Source: Pseudomonas sp. LS1212 (GTDB lineage Bacteria; Pseudomonadota; Gammaproteobacteria; Pseudomonadales; Pseudomonadaceae). From it: a DNA stretch of 64,000 nucleotides. Location of the stretch: the NCBI RefSeq assembly GCF_024741815.1, contig NZ_CP102951.1, positions 1,029,001 through 1,093,000 on the forward strand, written 5' to 3'. Under the pieces are notes generated by a model, which worked only from the letters and a program-made list of their open reading frames with translations, did not search any database and was not told the DNA's origin. Made by a program: the position numbers and the translations under genes. Below are positions 34,738 through 43,159 of this stretch, piece after piece (the stretch's first letter is position 1; every line of letters begins with the position of its first letter).

Positions 34738-34806
34738 GGCTGTACGTGGGGCATCTTCGGGTGCGCCGAGTTGCCTCTGTCTCGGTCTGCGAACCCGCGT
34801 ATAGCT
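34738..34806 (+). ncRNA. Three-way-junction structured RNA (C4-antisense-like) upstream of a DUF3077-type gene
   Basis: The RNA folds by eye into a Y shape. P1: 34740-34750 (CTGTACGTGGG) pairs with 34794-34804 (CCCGCGTATAG) over 11 pairs with two G-U. P2: GCATC-TTCG-GGTGC at 34751-34764, with a UUCG tetraloop. P3: GCCGAG at 34765-34770 with CTCGGT at 34781-34786. The two hairpins are adjacent and leave a single-stranded CTGCGAA. This is the shape described for C4 antisense RNAs, and from memory similar leaders stand before DUF3077/DUF6124 genes in Pseudomonas. A further hairpin TCGTTG-N6-CAACGA is at 34634-34651. No function is shown here. Confidence 0.6.
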
Positions 34807-34866
34807 GCCACCTTTATTCGTTTCGCAGCGATCGGTAGGCGGCTTCACCATACCGAGGCTGAAAAA

Positions 34867-35070
34867 ATGATAAAAATCGTCCCCGATCCGCCAACTTCCA
34901 CCCCTGCACTCACCACCATCGAAAAACCCTTCGGCACCCTCGACAGCAACGGCCAACCACTGTTCGCCGTGCGCGCCGGCATTCCCGCCGAAGACGCCTT
35001 GCTCCACGCCACCACCCTCATCGAATGCGCCGAAGGCTGCGCTCGACCGCGTAGCGGGCGCAGATTCTGA
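34867..35070 (+). pseudogene. DUF3077-type small protein gene, truncated by a repeat
   Basis: The ATG at 34867 opens a frame whose first ~50 residues look like the N-terminal half of DUF3077/DUF6124 proteins (FAVRAGIPAEDALLHATTLIECAE). From about codon 56 it reads GCARPRSGRRF and stops, which is simply translation of the palindromic repeat at 35025-35126. The expected helical C-terminal half is absent. I infer that insertion of the repeat broke the gene. Confidence 0.65.
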
Positions 35071-35126
35071 CGACCGCCGGAGCCCCTTCGGGTCTCAGCG
35101 CAGCCTGCGGCAGCGGCTTGTATCTC
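35025..35126. repeat. Palindromic repeat inside the DUF3077-type gene
   Basis: Arms gaaggctgcgctcgaccgcg and cgcagcctgcggcagcggct match the 32261-32376 family. The centre is divergent (gattctgacgaccgccggag). Confidence 0.7.
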
Positions 35127-35183
35127 GACTAACGCCTCTCAGGAGGCGATAGTTCTCGACTGATCATCGAGGAAGAGGAATGA

Positions 35184-35306
35184 AGCCGGGCAGCGACTAA
35201 GGCCTTGGGGGCCAAGGGCCTGCTGCTGGGATGGACGCCGCTGGTGCAAGGCAAGGTGCACCAGCAGGCGCTCAAAGGGCTGCGCGCGTTCCAGGCGGGG
35301 CGTTAA
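35184..35306 (+). pseudogene. Possible C-terminal remnant of an unidentified gene
   Basis: Forty codons are open after an in-frame TGA at 35181 and end at a TAA at 35304. They read like a real protein end (GLLLGWTPLVQGKV, then QALKGLRAFQAGR). No start codon or family is recognised. The stop overlaps the stop of the convergent amidotransferase gene. It may be the leftover of a gene lost beside the repeat insertion, or chance coding in GC-rich DNA. Confidence 0.35.
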
Positions 35307-36091
35307 ACGCTTTCTGCAACGCGCTTGCGGCAGGCTTCGCCGAAGGCGGAGAACAGTTTCACCGAATCCGGGTTGCTCGTAGCTTGCCATTCCGGGTGCC
35401 ACTGCACCGCGCAGGTAAACTGCGGCAGGTCGGGCGCATGGATGGCTTCGATCAGTCCGTCTTCGGCATGGGCCAGCGGTGCCAGGCCTTCGCCCAGGGT
35501 CTTGATGCCCTGGCCGTGCAGCGAGTTGACCTTGATCGAGTCGGTGCCCATCAGTTCGGCGAACCAGGTGCCGGGCACCAGGTTCACGCTGTGGCTCTCG
35601 GCGTACTGCATGTCGACAGGCTCGTCGGTGTCTTCACGGTGATCGTTGAAGCCATCTTCGGCGTAGACCTTCTGGTAGATGTCGCCACCGAGTGCCACGT
35701 TGATTTCCTGCATGCCACGGCAGACACCCAGAATCGGCAGGCCACGGGCGATGGCAGCACGAACCAGCGGAATGTCGAACAGGTCGCGGTCGCGGTCCTG
35801 GGCCTTTTCCGGGGTCAGGTTGTCCTGGCCATACAGGGCAGGGTCGATGTTGCTGCCGGCACCGGTCAGGTATACGCCGTCGACCAGGTCCAGGTATTGA
35901 TCGAGGTCTTCGGTGCCACAGCAGGTCGGCGCCAATACGGCGACGCAGCCGGCGATATCCACCAGCGGCGTGATGTATTTGTGGGTCATGACCTGGTAGG
36001 CGTGCCCTTTGCGCTCCTGGGCGCCCATGGACATCAGTACTACGGGTTTACGGGTTTTCTTGGCAGGGTTTGCAGTATTGCTGTTTGACAT
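35303..36091 (-). CDS. Gamma-glutamyl-gamma-aminobutyrate hydrolase-family class I amidotransferase (PuuD-like)
   Basis: A 262-residue Peptidase C26 enzyme. The nucleophile elbow is ILGVCRGMQEIN (Cys about 120), and the partner His/Glu are in QWHPEWQ near residue 236. PuuD cleaves gamma-glutamyl-GABA in putrescine breakdown. No other puu genes are nearby, so the exact gamma-glutamyl substrate is not certain. Start MSNSNTANPAKKTRKP at 36091 is acceptable. Confidence 0.9.
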   Translation of the reverse strand: MSNSNTANPAKKTRKPVVLMSMGAQERKGHAYQVMTHKYITPLVDIAGCVAVLAPTCCGTEDLDQYLDLVDGVYLTGAGSNIDPALYGQDNLTPEKAQDRDRDLFDIPLVRAAIARGLPILGVCRGMQEINVALGGDIYQKVYAEDGFNDHREDTDEPVDMQYAESHSVNLVPGTWFAELMGTDSIKVNSLHGQGIKTLGEGLAPLAHAEDGLIEAIHAPDLPQFTCAVQWHPEWQATSNPDSVKLFSAFGEACRKRVAESV

Positions 36092-36512
36092 ACGTCACCT
36101 TGGTGACAGGCTGGGCCTGTCGTGGTTTTTGCAGGCGCTCGTGGCCTGTTTCAACAGGTTCCGTACTGTCGCTCGCAGGACGAGCGGCTTGGGCAACACC
36201 CCTGGCTGGAAGCTGCATCCGAAGCGTTGTCCGGAGTGCGCTGGCGCTATGGTCGTCTGCCCGAGCCGGCCTGATAGTGGCCGGAACCTGCGCACCAGTC
36301 TGCCAAAGCCGTAAAATATGTCAAACGGTAGTGGTGTTTTTCTCTGGAATTTTTTTCAGGCCATTAGGGCTGAAGCCTACTGTTTTAGCCGTGAAAGCCT
36401 TGCGCTGTCGGGCTTTGAGCGTAGCTATTGATCAAATATCTTTAACAGTCTGTTCAGCTCGACGGCAGAGACGTTAAGCTGAAGCCTTTAGCGCCTTGTG
36501 CCCATTTGCTCC
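36092..36512. other. Gene-free region between the amidotransferase and GIY-YIG genes
   Basis: 421 bp holding the divergent control regions of both neighbours. No convincing open frame, hairpin terminator or recognised operator was seen. Confidence 0.5.
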
Positions 36513-36836
36513 ATGACTGACTCCAGCCCCTGCACCTCATCCAGCCCCGCCAGCAAGGCGTGGAGTGTTTACCTGGTCCGCGCCGCCAACGGTTCCTTGT
36601 ACTGCGGCATCAGCGATGATCCTCAGCGCCGCTTCGCCGCCCACCAGCGTGGCAAGGGTGCGCGATTTTTTTGCTCGAGCCCGGCAGTGGCACTGGTTTA
36701 TGTCGAAGCCTGTGGCGACAAGGGGGAAGCCCTTCGGCAAGAGCGCTTGATCAAAAAACTCAGAAAAAGCGCCAAGGAAGCCCTGGTCGCGTCGTTCACG
36801 CCGATCAGCGAACCTGATGAGTCGTTATCGGCTTGA
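36513..36836 (+). CDS. GIY-YIG nuclease-family protein (YhbQ/UPF0213 type)
   Basis: A 107-residue single-domain protein. The GIY-YIG core appears as SVYLVRAANGSLYCGISDDP, with the catalytic Arg in RRFAAHQRGKGARF and an acidic helix RQERLIKKL. Small solo proteins of this type may act in DNA maintenance. ATG 36513 is preferred; a GTG 5 codons upstream is in frame. The first ~15 residues are low-complexity Ser-rich. Confidence 0.88.
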   Translation: MTDSSPCTSSSPASKAWSVYLVRAANGSLYCGISDDPQRRFAAHQRGKGARFFCSSPAVALVYVEACGDKGEALRQERLIKKLRKSAKEALVASFTPISEPDESLSA

Positions 36837-36901
36837 GCGGGTAGGCTTCTGCAAACGCCAAGGGTAAGCTCAAAGCATACCTTCATGTGACGGAGCCCAA
36901 G

Positions 36902-37837
36902 ATGACCGATCTGATCCTGCATCACTACCCCACTTCACCCTTTGCCGAAAAAGCCCGCCTGCTGCTGGGCTTCAAGGGGGCATCGTGGCGTTCTGTCCTG
37001 ATCTCGCCGGTCATGCCCAAACCGGACCTGACGGCATTGACCGGTGGTTATCGCAAGACGCCGGTGTTGCAGGTCGGGGCTGATATCTATTGCGACACCG
37101 CTCTGATCGCCCGCCGCCTGGACCAGGAAAAAGCCTTGCCTGCGCTCTTCCCCGAAGGCCAGGAAATGACCACTGCCGCCTTCGCCGCCTGGGCCGATTC
37201 GGTGGTGTTCCAGCATGCGGTAAGCCTGGTGTTCCAACCCGAATCGGTTGCCGTGCGTTTTGCCCGCCTGCCTCCCGAAGCGGTCAAGGCCTTTATCGAC
37301 GACCGAAAGGCGCTGTTCAGTGGCGGCAGTGCCCAGCGTCTGTCCGCCGAGCAGGCCAAACACCAGTGGCCGACGATCATGGCGCGGCTGGAGCAACAAC
37401 TGCAGCGTGAGGAGGGCGACTACCTGTTCGGCGAGCCGTCGATTGCCGACTTCGCCATGGCCCATCCGTTGTGGTTCCTCAAGGGCACGCCGGTGACGGC
37501 GCCCTTGGTCGATGCGCACCCGGCCGTGCATGCGTGGCTGGGGCGCGTGCTGGGCTTCGGTCACGGCGCCTATAGCGAGCTCAGTAGCGAAGAAGCCCTG
37601 GCGATTGCGTGCGATGCTCAACCGGCGCCCTTGCCGGAAGAGGCCTTCAATGAGCTCAATGGTTTCAAGGCTGGTGATCGGGTGTCGATTGCCGCGACCG
37701 ACTATGGCGTGGATCCGGTGGAAGGGGAGTTGGTGTTTGCCGGGGTCGAGGAGTTGATTCTACGCCGCGAGGATGAACGGGCCGGGGTGGTGCATGTGCA
37801 CTTTCCGCGGTTTGGCTTCAAGGTAGAGGCGCGCTGA
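36902..37837 (+). CDS. Glutathione S-transferase-family protein
   Basis: A 311-residue protein with a thioredoxin-like N-terminal GST domain (HHYPTSPFAEKARLLLGF, residues 6-23), a helical C-terminal GST domain (about 90-210, FGEPSIADFAMAHPLWF) and an extra ~90-residue C-terminal beta-rich part. The ATG at 36902 is chosen because GGAG lies 7 bases upstream; a GTG 5 codons earlier is possible. Glutathione conjugation or a structural role is likely; the substrate is unknown. Confidence 0.9.
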   Translation: MTDLILHHYPTSPFAEKARLLLGFKGASWRSVLISPVMPKPDLTALTGGYRKTPVLQVGADIYCDTALIARRLDQEKALPALFPEGQEMTTAAFAAWADSVVFQHAVSLVFQPESVAVRFARLPPEAVKAFIDDRKALFSGGSAQRLSAEQAKHQWPTIMARLEQQLQREEGDYLFGEPSIADFAMAHPLWFLKGTPVTAPLVDAHPAVHAWLGRVLGFGHGAYSELSSEEALAIACDAQPAPLPEEAFNELNGFKAGDRVSIAATDYGVDPVEGELVFAGVEELILRREDERAGVVHVHFPRFGFKVEAR

Positions 37838-37858
37838 GGCAGCGGGTGCATAAGAAAC

Positions 37859-40162
37859 TCATTGCCATTCGAAGCGCTGCTGCTTCACGTTTTGAGAATC
37901 CAGGCCGATTTGCAGGTTGAACTCACCGGGTTCTGCGGCGTACTGCAAGCGCGAGTTGTAGAATTTCAGGTCATGCTCATCGACGGTGAAATGCAGGGTG
38001 CGTTCTTCGCCGGCCTTGAGCATGATTTTCTGGAAGTCTTTCAGTTCCTTCACAGGCCTGCTGATGGAGGCTGAAACGTCCTGGATATACAGCTGCACAA
38101 CCGTTTCGCCATCGCGAGTGCCCGTGTTTTTAACCTTGATGCTGGCCTCGAGTGTGTTATCGGCGCTCAAGCGTTGGGTGGATAACGTGATGTCGGACAG
38201 GCTGAAATCGGTGTAGCTCAGGCCATAACCGAACGGGTACAACGGGCTGTGAGGCAGGTCGAAGTATTGCGACGTATAAATGGCTGACGCACCGGGTGTG
38301 AGCGGCCTGCCTGTATTCAGATGATTGTAGTAAGTGGGAATTTGCCCCACCGAGCGCGGGAAGGTAATCGGCAACTTGCCGGAAGGGTTGTAGTCACCCA
38401 ACAGCACATCGGCAATTGCGTTACCGCCTTCGGTGCCGCTGAACCAGGTTTCCAGCACTGCGTCGGCCAGGTCATGCTCTTTGCCAATCGACAATGGGCG
38501 ACCGTTCATCAATACCAGCACCAACGGTTTTCCGGTGGCTTTCAGCGCAGCCAGCAGTTCGCTCTGGCGACCCGGGAGGCTCAGGTTGGTCCTGCTCGCT
38601 GCTTCGTGGGTCATGCCACGCGATTCGCCAAGCACGGCGACCACCACATCGGCTTGCCGGGCCACATCAAGTGCTTGTTCAAGCATTTGCGTTGCCGGGC
38701 GGGGGTCGATTTCGACGTTGCCATCTGCCAGTTTGTCGATGCTCGTTTTGTCTTCGATGATGTTTGCCCCTCGCGCATAGAGGAGGGTGGCCTTGTTGTG
38801 CAAGGCGCTTGCCAGGCCATCGTAAACGGTCACTGACTGGGATGGCTGCCCGCTGGCATGCCAGCTGCCGAGGATGTCGACCGGGTTTTTGGCCAGGGGG
38901 CCGACAAGGGCGATGGTGCCTTGTTTCTTCAAGGGCAAGGTGTCGTTGCTGTTTTTCAGCAATACCAGTGTCTTGCGTGCCACTTCGCGGGCTTGTGCTC
39001 TATGCAGGCGACTTTCGGCATGGCTGTCGATCGGGTCGTCATTGGCACTGCCTATGCGTCGGTAAGGGTCTGCAAAGAGGCCCATGTCATACTTGGCCAC
39101 CAGCACCTGGCGTACGGCGTTATCGATTTCTTGTCGGGAAACTTCCCCGGATAGCAGCAGGCCAGGCAATTCCTGCCCGTAGAAAGTATCGCTCATGCTC
39201 ATGTCGATACCCGCTTTGATTGCCGCTTTGGCCGCCTGCCTTCCATCGCGGGCCACACCATGCTCAATCAACTCGGCAACAGCGCCATGATCACTGAGGG
39301 TCAGCCCCTTGAAGCCCCAGTCCTTGCGCAGCAGATCCTGCAACAGCCAGTCATTGGCGGTGGCCGGCACGCCATTGACCGTGGTCAAGGCAACCATCAT
39401 CGAACCGGCGCCCGCGTCGATGGCAGCGCGGTAAGGGGGTAGATAATCCTGGTACATGCGGACCGGGCTCATGTCTGTGCTGTTGTAGTCGCGACCGCCT
39501 TCGACAGCCCCGTACAACGCAAAATGCTTGACGCAGGCCATGATGCTGCCGGGTGCGCTTGGGGCCTCGCCTTGAAATGCCTTGGTCATTACCCCGGCGA
39601 TCCGGGAAACAAGGTAGGTGTCCTCGCCAAAGCCTTCCGAAATGCGTCCCCAACGCGGGTCACGGCTGATATCGACCATGGGGGCAAACGTCATGTCCAA
39701 CCCGTCCGCACTGGCCTCCTTGGCCGCGATACGACCGCTCACGGCGATAGCATCCATATCCCAACTGGAGGCCAATGCGAGGTTGATCGGGAAGATGGTT
39801 CTGTGACCATGGATCACGTCGTAGCCAAAAAACAGCGGGATTTTCAAACGACTCTGTTTTACCGCGGCGTCCTGCAGGGCGCGGATCACCGGGCGAGGCG
39901 CCATTCCGAACATTGCCCCGGTTTTTCCGGCGGCAATGCTCTGTAGTACCTCGGGTTCGGGCATTGCTGAACTGGCAAAGCGTTGACGCAGCTGCCCGAT
40001 TTTTTCTTCCGGGGTCATCTGATCGAGCAGCTGGTTTATGAAAGTAGTCTTGTCGAGAGCCGGGGCGGGCTGGGTTACTGCAAGTACAGGTGCGCACTGC
40101 AGGCTGATGAACAGTGCGAACAAACACAGCCTGTCGTGACGTGATCTATGAAAACCATCCAT
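37859..40162 (-). CDS. bglX: Periplasmic beta-glucosidase, glycoside hydrolase family 3 (BglX)
   Basis: A 767-residue exported enzyme with a signal peptide at residues 8-29 (after a basic start MDGFHRSRHDR, cleavage near VLA). The GH3 N-terminal barrel has the nucleophile Asp in TLSDHGAV, and KHFALYG is the typical acid loop. The GH3 C-terminal domain and a fibronectin III-like tail follow. It removes glucose from beta-glucosides and cello-oligosaccharides in the periplasm. It stands alone, and no regulator is adjacent. Confidence 0.95.
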   Translation of the reverse strand: MDGFHRSRHDRLCLFALFISLQCAPVLAVTQPAPALDKTTFINQLLDQMTPEEKIGQLRQRFASSAMPEPEVLQSIAAGKTGAMFGMAPRPVIRALQDAAVKQSRLKIPLFFGYDVIHGHRTIFPINLALASSWDMDAIAVSGRIAAKEASADGLDMTFAPMVDISRDPRWGRISEGFGEDTYLVSRIAGVMTKAFQGEAPSAPGSIMACVKHFALYGAVEGGRDYNSTDMSPVRMYQDYLPPYRAAIDAGAGSMMVALTTVNGVPATANDWLLQDLLRKDWGFKGLTLSDHGAVAELIEHGVARDGRQAAKAAIKAGIDMSMSDTFYGQELPGLLLSGEVSRQEIDNAVRQVLVAKYDMGLFADPYRRIGSANDDPIDSHAESRLHRAQAREVARKTLVLLKNSNDTLPLKKQGTIALVGPLAKNPVDILGSWHASGQPSQSVTVYDGLASALHNKATLLYARGANIIEDKTSIDKLADGNVEIDPRPATQMLEQALDVARQADVVVAVLGESRGMTHEAASRTNLSLPGRQSELLAALKATGKPLVLVLMNGRPLSIGKEHDLADAVLETWFSGTEGGNAIADVLLGDYNPSGKLPITFPRSVGQIPTYYNHLNTGRPLTPGASAIYTSQYFDLPHSPLYPFGYGLSYTDFSLSDITLSTQRLSADNTLEASIKVKNTGTRDGETVVQLYIQDVSASISRPVKELKDFQKIMLKAGEERTLHFTVDEHDLKFYNSRLQYAAEPGEFNLQIGLDSQNVKQQRFEWQ

Positions 40163-40337
40163 GATCGCCCCCTATCGTTCCTGACCTAAGGATGGAGTTT
40201 CCAACCTCGGCAGACTACTGTCATAAATGACAGGTTTTTGCCTGGAATACTACCGTTTGTCTGGAGTCAGGCAGGGCGTTTTGCGGGCCATCGCGGCCAG
40301 TCGCAATGCCCCCCAACCGCTCCCACACGGCATTGCT

Positions 40338-41345
40338 TCAGTCCTTGCGGCGCTTCAGCTGGTCGGTCAATTGCGTCGGCAGGCCCTTGATGATCAGGGT
40401 ACCGGCTTGCTCGTCGTACTCGATCTTCGAACCGAGCAAATGCGCCTCGAAGCTGATCGACAAACCTTCGGCCCGCCCGGTGAAGCGGCGGAACTGGTTG
40501 AGCGTGCGCTTATCCGCCGGGATCTCCGGCGACAGCCCGTAATCCTTGTTGCGGATGTGATCGTAGAAGGCCCGTGGGCGGTCTTCGTCGATCAGGCCGG
40601 AGAGTTCTTCCAGGCCCACGGGTTCGCCCATTTTGGTCTGGCCGGTGGCGTAGTCGACCAGGGCCTGGGTTTTTTCGCGGGCGGCTTCTTCGGGCAGGTC
40701 TTCGCTTTCGACGAAGTCGCTGAAGGCCTTGAGCAGGGTGCGGGTTTCGCCCGGGCCGTCGACGCCTTCCTGGCAGCCGATGAAGTCGCGGAAGTATTCC
40801 GAGACCTTCTTGCCGTTCTTGCCCTTGATGAAAGAGATGTACTGCCTGGACTGCTTGTTGTTCTGCCACTCGGAGATGTTGATGCGCGCGGCCAGGTGCA
40901 ACTGGCCCAGGTCCAGGTGGCGGGACGGGGTCACATCCAGCTCGGCGTTCACCGCCACGCCTTCGCTGTGGTGCAGCAGGGCGATGGCCAGGTAGTCGGT
41001 CATGCCTTGTTGGTAGTGGGCGAACAATACGTGGCCGCCCACTGACAGGTTGGACTCTTCCATCAACTTTTGCAGGTGTTCGACCGCCACGCGGCTGAAC
41101 GCGGTGAAGTCCTTGCCGCCGTCCAGGTATTCCTTGAGCCAGCCGCTGAACGGGTGCGCGCCGGACTCGGCATGGAACAGCCCCCAGGCTTTACCCTGTT
41201 TGGCGTTGTAGCTGTCGTTGAGGTCGGCCAACAGGTTTTCGATGGCCGCAGACTCGGCCAGTTCCGAATCGCGGGCGTGCAGCACCGCAGGGGTGCCATC
41301 GGGTTTCTTGTCGATCAGGTGGACGATGCAATGACGGATCGGCAT
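40338..41345 (-). CDS. yejK: Nucleoid-associated protein YejK
   Basis: A 335-residue NdpA/YejK protein starting MPIRHCIVHLIDKKPDG. An ATG six codons upstream is also in frame, but the chosen start gives the known N-terminus. Conserved blocks include FARVAVEHLQKLMEES-like sequence near residue 70, FAHYQQGMTDYLAI, and KGLPTQLTDQLKRR at the end. It associates with the nucleoid, function not fully known. It is divergent from the HU gene at 41716. Confidence 0.94.
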   Translation of the reverse strand: MPIRHCIVHLIDKKPDGTPAVLHARDSELAESAAIENLLADLNDSYNAKQGKAWGLFHAESGAHPFSGWLKEYLDGGKDFTAFSRVAVEHLQKLMEESNLSVGGHVLFAHYQQGMTDYLAIALLHHSEGVAVNAELDVTPSRHLDLGQLHLAARINISEWQNNKQSRQYISFIKGKNGKKVSEYFRDFIGCQEGVDGPGETRTLLKAFSDFVESEDLPEEAAREKTQALVDYATGQTKMGEPVGLEELSGLIDEDRPRAFYDHIRNKDYGLSPEIPADKRTLNQFRRFTGRAEGLSISFEAHLLGSKIEYDEQAGTLIIKGLPTQLTDQLKRRKD

Positions 41346-41715
41346 GGGCTTCTCGGCGTTCAAAAGGTGATGGCGGCCAGGACGCTTTGCCGCGCTGCAA
41401 AGTCGCCAAGTGTAACCCAGCTGGGCCTTTGGGCTGTGTGATGGTGTTACCGAAAGGGCGAGTTGGGCGGAAATTCGGTTATTTTTCGCTCAAAACCCTG
41501 ATATTCCTGAGCAAATGGCCAGGTTATGGCGGATATTTATCTGTCTGTATGGTAGTTTTGCGCCCGTCTAGCGCCCTACAAAGGCGCATAGCTGGCAGGC
41601 CGCTGCTGTCGCGTCGAACCAAACGCGTTTTTTAGTATCTACATCCGCGATTGGCGTTGATGGCTGACGTAGCACTCTGCAATCCAACTGAATTTGATAG
41701 GGAAGGAACACCACC
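41346..41715. other. Shared control region of yejK and the HU gene
   Basis: 370 bp between two divergent nucleoid-protein genes. A strong ribosome site (GGAAGGAAC) precedes the HU ATG. I could not place a promoter with confidence and see no gene. Confidence 0.5.
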
Positions 41716-41997
41716 ATGGCATTGACCAAAGACCAACTGATCGCCGATATCGCTGAAGCTATCGACGCGCCGAAAACCACCGCGCGCAATGCTCTCGAGC
41801 AGCTCGGCCAGATCGTTGCTGATCAACTGGAAAATGGCAGTGAAATCACTCTGCCAGGCATTGGCAAACTGAAAATCACTGAACGTCCTGCCCGTACTGG
41901 CCGCAACCCTTCGACTGGCGCTGCCATCGAAATCGCTGCAAAGAAAGTCGTAAAGTTCGTACCAGCCAAAGTGCTGACCGATGCTGTAAACAAGTAA
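41716..41997 (+). CDS. HU-family DNA-binding protein (HupN-like)
   Basis: A 93-residue histone-like protein. The beta-arm contains RPARTGRNPSTG, including the Pro that intercalates into DNA, and the dimer helices fill residues 1-45. The start MALTKDQLIADIAEAI differs from the HupA and HupB N-termini, and I think it corresponds to the third Pseudomonas HU, HupN. It bends and compacts DNA as a dimer. A bidirectional terminator follows. Confidence 0.94.
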   Translation: MALTKDQLIADIAEAIDAPKTTARNALEQLGQIVADQLENGSEITLPGIGKLKITERPARTGRNPSTGAAIEIAAKKVVKFVPAKVLTDAVNK

Positions 41998-42011
41998 TTG
42001 TAAGCAGCTCC

Positions 42012-42051
42012 AAAAAACCGCGCCTGATTCACCTCGGGCGCGGTTTTTTTT
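42012..42051. terminator. Bidirectional terminator between the HU gene and rlmF
   Basis: AAAAAACCGCGCC-tgattcacctc-GGGCGCGGTTTTTTTT, serving the HU gene on the plus strand and, through its A-run, rlmF on the minus strand, whose stop codon it touches. Confidence 0.92.
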
Positions 42052-43009
42052 ATGCCTTCTGCGCCCAGCGCAGTTGCCGCCAGGTTTGTTGCTGCGTCTT
42101 GTCGAGGAAGGTCCAGGCGACGAAGCGGCTTTGTTTTTGCCCCTGACCCATCTCCACGACTCGGGTTTCCAGCGCCCCGGCCTTCTTCAGCGCAGCCTGG
42201 ATGCCCGGCAGGTTGGAAGCCTTGGATACCAGGGTGCTGAACCAGAACACCTGTTGGCCCACCTGCGCGCTTTCATTGATCAATTGGCTGACAAAGCGGA
42301 TCTCGCCGCCTTCGCACCACAGTTCGTTGCCCCGGCCGCCGAAATTCAGCACCGGCAACTTGCGCTTGGGGTCGGCCTTGCCCAGCGCCCGCCATTTGCG
42401 CTGGCTGCCACGGGTGGCTTCTTCCAGTGACGCATGGAAGGGTGGGTTGCACAGGGTCAGGTCGAAACGTTCGTCGCTTTGCAGCAGGCCGAGCAGGATG
42501 TGCTTGCGATTGGCTTGCTGACGCAGGCCGATAGCTTTGGCGAGCCCGTTGGCCTGGACGATGGCCTTGGCCGACGCCAGGGCAACAGGGTCGATATCCG
42601 AACCCAGGAATTGCCAGCGGTAATCGCTATGGCCGAGCAAGGGATAGACGCAGTTGGCGCCCACGCCCACGTCCAGCGCACGCACGCTGGCACCACGCGG
42701 GATCACGCCAGCGTTGCATTCGGCGAGCAGGTCGGCGAGAAAGTGCAGGTAATCGGCCCGGCCCGGAATTGGCGGGCACAGGTAATCGGCCGGGATATCC
42801 CAGTGGTTGATGCCGTACAAGGCCTTGAGCAGGGCACGGTTGAAGACCTTGACCGCCGCCGGGTTGGCGAAGTCGATGCTTTCCTTGCCGTAGGGGTTGA
42901 GGATCACGTACTGGCCCAGTTCCGGGCTGCTTTTGATCAGATGGGGGAAGTCGTAACGGCCTTGGTGGCGGTTGCGCGGGTGTAGGGTGGGTTTGTTGGG
43001 GGTGGTCAT
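42050..43009 (-). CDS. rlmF: 23S rRNA (adenine1618-N6)-methyltransferase RlmF
   Basis: A 319-residue SAM-dependent methyltransferase. The SAM site is around RALDVGVGANC, and the catalytic N6-adenine motif is LCNPPFHAS. The start at 43009 (MTTPNKPTLHPRNRHQGRYD) gives the conserved N-terminus; 28 more in-frame codons upstream are translation of REP sequence. It methylates A1618 in 23S rRNA. Confidence 0.95.
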   Translation of the reverse strand: MTTPNKPTLHPRNRHQGRYDFPHLIKSSPELGQYVILNPYGKESIDFANPAAVKVFNRALLKALYGINHWDIPADYLCPPIPGRADYLHFLADLLAECNAGVIPRGASVRALDVGVGANCVYPLLGHSDYRWQFLGSDIDPVALASAKAIVQANGLAKAIGLRQQANRKHILLGLLQSDERFDLTLCNPPFHASLEEATRGSQRKWRALGKADPKRKLPVLNFGGRGNELWCEGGEIRFVSQLINESAQVGQQVFWFSTLVSKASNLPGIQAALKKAGALETRVVEMGQGQKQSRFVAWTFLDKTQQQTWRQLRWAQKA

Positions 43010-43027
43010 GGCGTGTGATGTGTCCGG

Positions 43028-43140
43028 TAGATCGCATCGCGGGCAAGCCCGCTCCCACAAAGAGCAAAGCCCGCTCCCACAAGGAATATACACCTCCTGT
43101 GGGAGCGGGCCGGGCGGCGATCCGCTTGCCCGCGATAGCG
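43028..43140. repeat. REP cluster (three cores)
   Basis: atcgcgggcaagcccgctcccaca, a half copy agcccgctcccaca, and the inverse tgtgggagcggg with gcttgcccgcgatagcg, between rlmF and valS. Confidence 0.85.
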
Positions 43141-43159
43141 TTACTGAAGCTTGCGTAAA

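Noticed and set aside
43028..43140. Repeated 25-bp units that could look like a small CRISPR array
   Set aside because: The units are REP palindromes in alternating orientation with uneven spacing, and no cas genes are present.
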